Shown: in pieces, positions 62,136 to 64,000 of the stretch
Layout: each line of letters starts with the position of its first letter
Position numbering within the stretch: position 1 is the first letter of the stretch
Assembly (NCBI GenBank): GCA_900541975.1
Contig: UQLR01000004.1
Span: 62,001 to 126,000, forward strand
DNA length: 64,000 bases
Direction of reading: 5' to 3'
Source: an uncultured Oscillospiraceae bacterium
Lineage (GTDB): Bacteria > Bacillota > Clostridia > Oscillospirales > Acutalibacteraceae
The notes under the pieces: generated by a model
Databases searched by the model: none
Seen by the model: only the letters and a program-made list of their open reading frames with translations
What the model was told of the DNA's origin: nothing
Position numbers and translations under genes: made by a program

Positions 62136-64000
62136 TTATTTTACCTGTTCTTTTTTCCGTTTATCAACCGGCTTTTTAAAAAGCGCGAGGAAAAGCATAC
62201 CGACCACGGCTCCCGCTGCCAGCGCCGCCAAATACACCGGCCAGTTGCCAACCACTGCAAACACAAATATACCGCCGTGCGGCGCCATAAGCGTACAGTT
62301 AAACGCCATGGAAATACCGCCTGCCGTTGCAGCGCCCAATACGCACGCCGGGATAACACGCAACGGGTCTGCCGCTGCATAGGGAATTGCACCTTCCGTA
62401 ATAAAGCTTAACCCCATAATATAGTTGACAATACCGTTTTTACGTTCTTCCGCTGTAAACCTGTTCCTGAAAAAAGTGGTCGCAAGTGCAATTGCAAGGG
62501 GCGGCACCATACCGCCGATCATTACAGCCGCCATAATGTCATAATTGCCGGAAGCAATGGCCGCCGTACCAAACACGTATGCGGCTTTGTTAAAGGGGCC
62601 GCCCATGTCAATCGCCATCATACCGCCAAGTACGCAGCCAAGTACAATCTTACTGCCCTCATTCATAGAATTCAGGAAATTGGTAAGGCCCGTGTTAATC
62701 ATACCCATAAACGGATTCACCGCACACATGACCACTGCAATCAAGCCAAGGCCGACAAGCGGATAAATCAAAACCGGCTTAATTCCTTCTAAAGCATGCG
62801 GCATCTTATCGCAGAGTTTTCTAAGGCCCAACATGAGATAGCCGCCGACAAAACCGGCAAAGAGCGCCCCCAGAAAACCAGAGGGAATGTCGCCGCCCGG
62901 CAGTGAAAATGTAGAGCCTGTTGTAGCCAGAAAGCCGCCGACAAAACCGACCAGAAGGCCAGGCCTATCTGCAATGCTTCTTGCAATATAGCCTGCAAGG
63001 ATCGGAATCATAAAATTAAACGCGTAACCGCCGATGGTCTTAAAGAAAGCGGCCGCCGGCGTGGCCACGCCAAAATTGCTGTCCTGCGGCGCGCCTGCAA
63101 TGGTATCGATCAAAAAGGCAATGGCAATAAAAATACCGCCGGCAACCACAAACGGAAGCATATGTGAAACACCGTTCATCAGGTGTTTATAAATCTGCCT
63201 GCCAAAGCTTTCTCTTTCCTGTACAGCAGCAGTCTGCGCAGTACCCGTATGATGGTAAACAGGCGCCTGCCCGTTTATAATTTTGCCGATCAGTTCTTCC
63301 GGCTTATGGATACCGTCTGCCACCTTGACGCTGAGCACGGGTTTACCGTCAAAACGCGCCATTTCCACTGTTTTGTCGGCGGCAATAATAATACCGTCGG
63401 CATTTGCAATCTCTTCTTTTGTCAGCACGTTTTTAGCCCCGCCGGAGCCGTTTGTTTCTGCTTTCAGTGGACATCCCAGCTCTTTCCCCGCTTTTTCAAG
63501 CGCTTCCGCCGCCATATAGGTGTGGGCAATCCCGGTAGGGCATGCTGTAACTGCCAGTACACGAAAACCCTCTTTTTGGGGCTGCGCGGCCTGCGCCTTT
63601 ACTTCCTCCGGAAACTTTTCCGCTTCCTTTTGATTAATGGCCGCTAAAAATTCTTCCTTTGTTTTGGCCTGCAGCAGCGCGCTGCGAAAAGCTTCGTCCA
63701 TCAGCAAAACTGTCAATCTGGAAAGCACTTCCAGGTGCAGGTCGCCGTCCATTGGCGCTGCAATCATAAAAATAAGATTGGAGGGCTTTCCATCCATAGC
63801 CTGGTAATCTACCCCGTCCGGTACTGTAATTGCAGCCAAACCCGGATTTTTCACCGCCGGGCTTTTTGCATGCGGAATGGCAATTCCATCGCCAATTGCG
63901 GTAGTTCCTGCCGCTTCTCTGTCAAGAATCCCCTGCGTGTACGCTTTTGCATCTGCAAGGTTTCCCGCCTTTTGATGCAGGTCGACCATTGTTCGGATCA
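62136..64000 (-). CDS. fruA: PTS fructose-type EIIABC transporter (5' end cut by window)
   Basis: At least 620 residues of a fused fructose-specific enzyme II; the reading frame stays open at the right edge, and about 30 N-terminal residues are missing. EIIA comes first, with its phospho-His in GIAIPHAKSPAV; EIIB follows, phospho-Cys in VTACPTGIAHTYMAAEAL; the EIIC channel (about 280-610) has roughly eight helices with GGDIPSGFLGALFAGFVGGY and MGLSFITEGAIPYAA. It imports and phosphorylates fructose (or a related hexose). ptsH and ptsI lie downstream, making a self-contained PTS. Confidence 0.94.
   Translation of the reverse strand, partial: IRTMVDLHQKAGNLADAKAYTQGILDREAAGTTAIGDGIAIPHAKSPAVKNPGLAAITVPDGVDYQAMDGKPSNLIFMIAAPMDGDLHLEVLSRLTVLLMDEAFRSALLQAKTKEEFLAAINQKEAEKFPEEVKAQAAQPQKEGFRVLAVTACPTGIAHTYMAAEALEKAGKELGCPLKAETNGSGGAKNVLTKEEIANADGIIIAADKTVEMARFDGKPVLSVKVADGIHKPEELIGKIINGQAPVYHHTGTAQTAAVQERESFGRQIYKHLMNGVSHMLPFVVAGGIFIAIAFLIDTIAGAPQDSNFGVATPAAAFFKTIGGYAFNFMIPILAGYIARSIADRPGLLVGFVGGFLATTGSTFSLPGGDIPSGFLGALFAGFVGGYLMLGLRKLCDKMPHALEGIKPVLIYPLVGLGLIAVVMCAVNPFMGMINTGLTNFLNSMNEGSKIVLGCVLGGMMAIDMGGPFNKAAYVFGTAAIASGNYDIMAAVMIGGMVPPLAIALATTFFRNRFTAEERKNGIVNYIMGLSFITEGAIPYAAADPLRVIPACVLGAATAGGISMAFNCTLMAPHGGIFVFAVVGNWPVYLAALAAGAVVGMLFLALFKKPVDKRKKEQVK

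Overview
The window looks like a chromosomal segment of a spore-forming, anaerobic, low-to-mid G+C Firmicute, most likely a gut-type Clostridia (Oscillospirales-like). This is an inference from gene content: dipicolinate synthase (dpaAB) and a SleB-like hydrolase imply endospores; pyruvate formate-lyase with its activase and a V-type ATPase fit a fermentative anaerobe; MurT/GatD, sortases of classes B and D, an LCP protein and many AGGAGG ribosome sites fit a Gram-positive. I see no rRNA, tRNA, CRISPR array, insertion sequence, integrase or phage gene.

Layout. 0-3.5 kb (mostly minus): a truncated PLP sulfhydrylase, a zinc-ribbon membrane protein, dpaAB, a DUF1540 protein and a small membrane protein. 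3.5-8.8 kb (plus): murT-gatD-recD2-comF, ending in a strong terminator. 9-14.9 kb (minus): a four-gene signalling cluster consisting of a MATE transporter fused to an RsbW-like ATPase domain, a GNAT protein, a Cache-HAMP-PP2C phosphatase and a free RsbW-like kinase. 15-16 kb: a SleB-like hydrolase. 16.3-23.4 kb (plus): leuB, a PHP phosphatase, a class D sortase with a predicted substrate and a membrane protein, nnrDE, a lipoprotein, and mazF without a visible antitoxin. 23.4-27.8 kb: a LysM protein, enolase, a palindromic repeat, and a Rieske/FAD oxidoreductase overlapping a tocopherol-cyclase-like gene. 28-36.5 kb (minus): a C39-like lipoprotein, galU, a RING/zinc-ribbon membrane protein, pflA, pflB preceded by a ZTP (pfl-motif) riboswitch, an Sfp-type transferase and a MATE pump. 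36.7-43.2 kb (plus): prfB without a frameshift, then a response regulator, an intramembrane-sensing kinase and an ABC transporter joined by a shared 23-bp promoter motif. 43.4-46.2 kb: a PHP histidinol-phosphatase and the UPF0237/UPF0210 pair. 46.2-55.3 kb: a nine-gene V-type ATPase operon. 55.4-58 kb: an SPQTG surface protein, a class B sortase and an LCP protein. 58-64 kb: a Cys-rich GNAT protein, L-asparaginase, and the PTS genes ptsI, ptsH and fruA, the last cut by the window edge.

How the genes work together. Several groups are concerned with the cell envelope: MurT/GatD amidation, two sortase loci, LCP, GalU and LysM/SleB proteins. Energy and carbon flow are represented by the fructose PTS, enolase, PFL and the V-ATPase. 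The least ordinary items are the 9-15 kb signalling cluster, whose transporter-fused ATPase domain has lost key residues and which lacks a STAS partner; a GatD that has lost both catalytic residues; and a class D sortase beside a substrate with a non-LPXTG tail. All functional calls come from reading motifs by eye; no database search was run.
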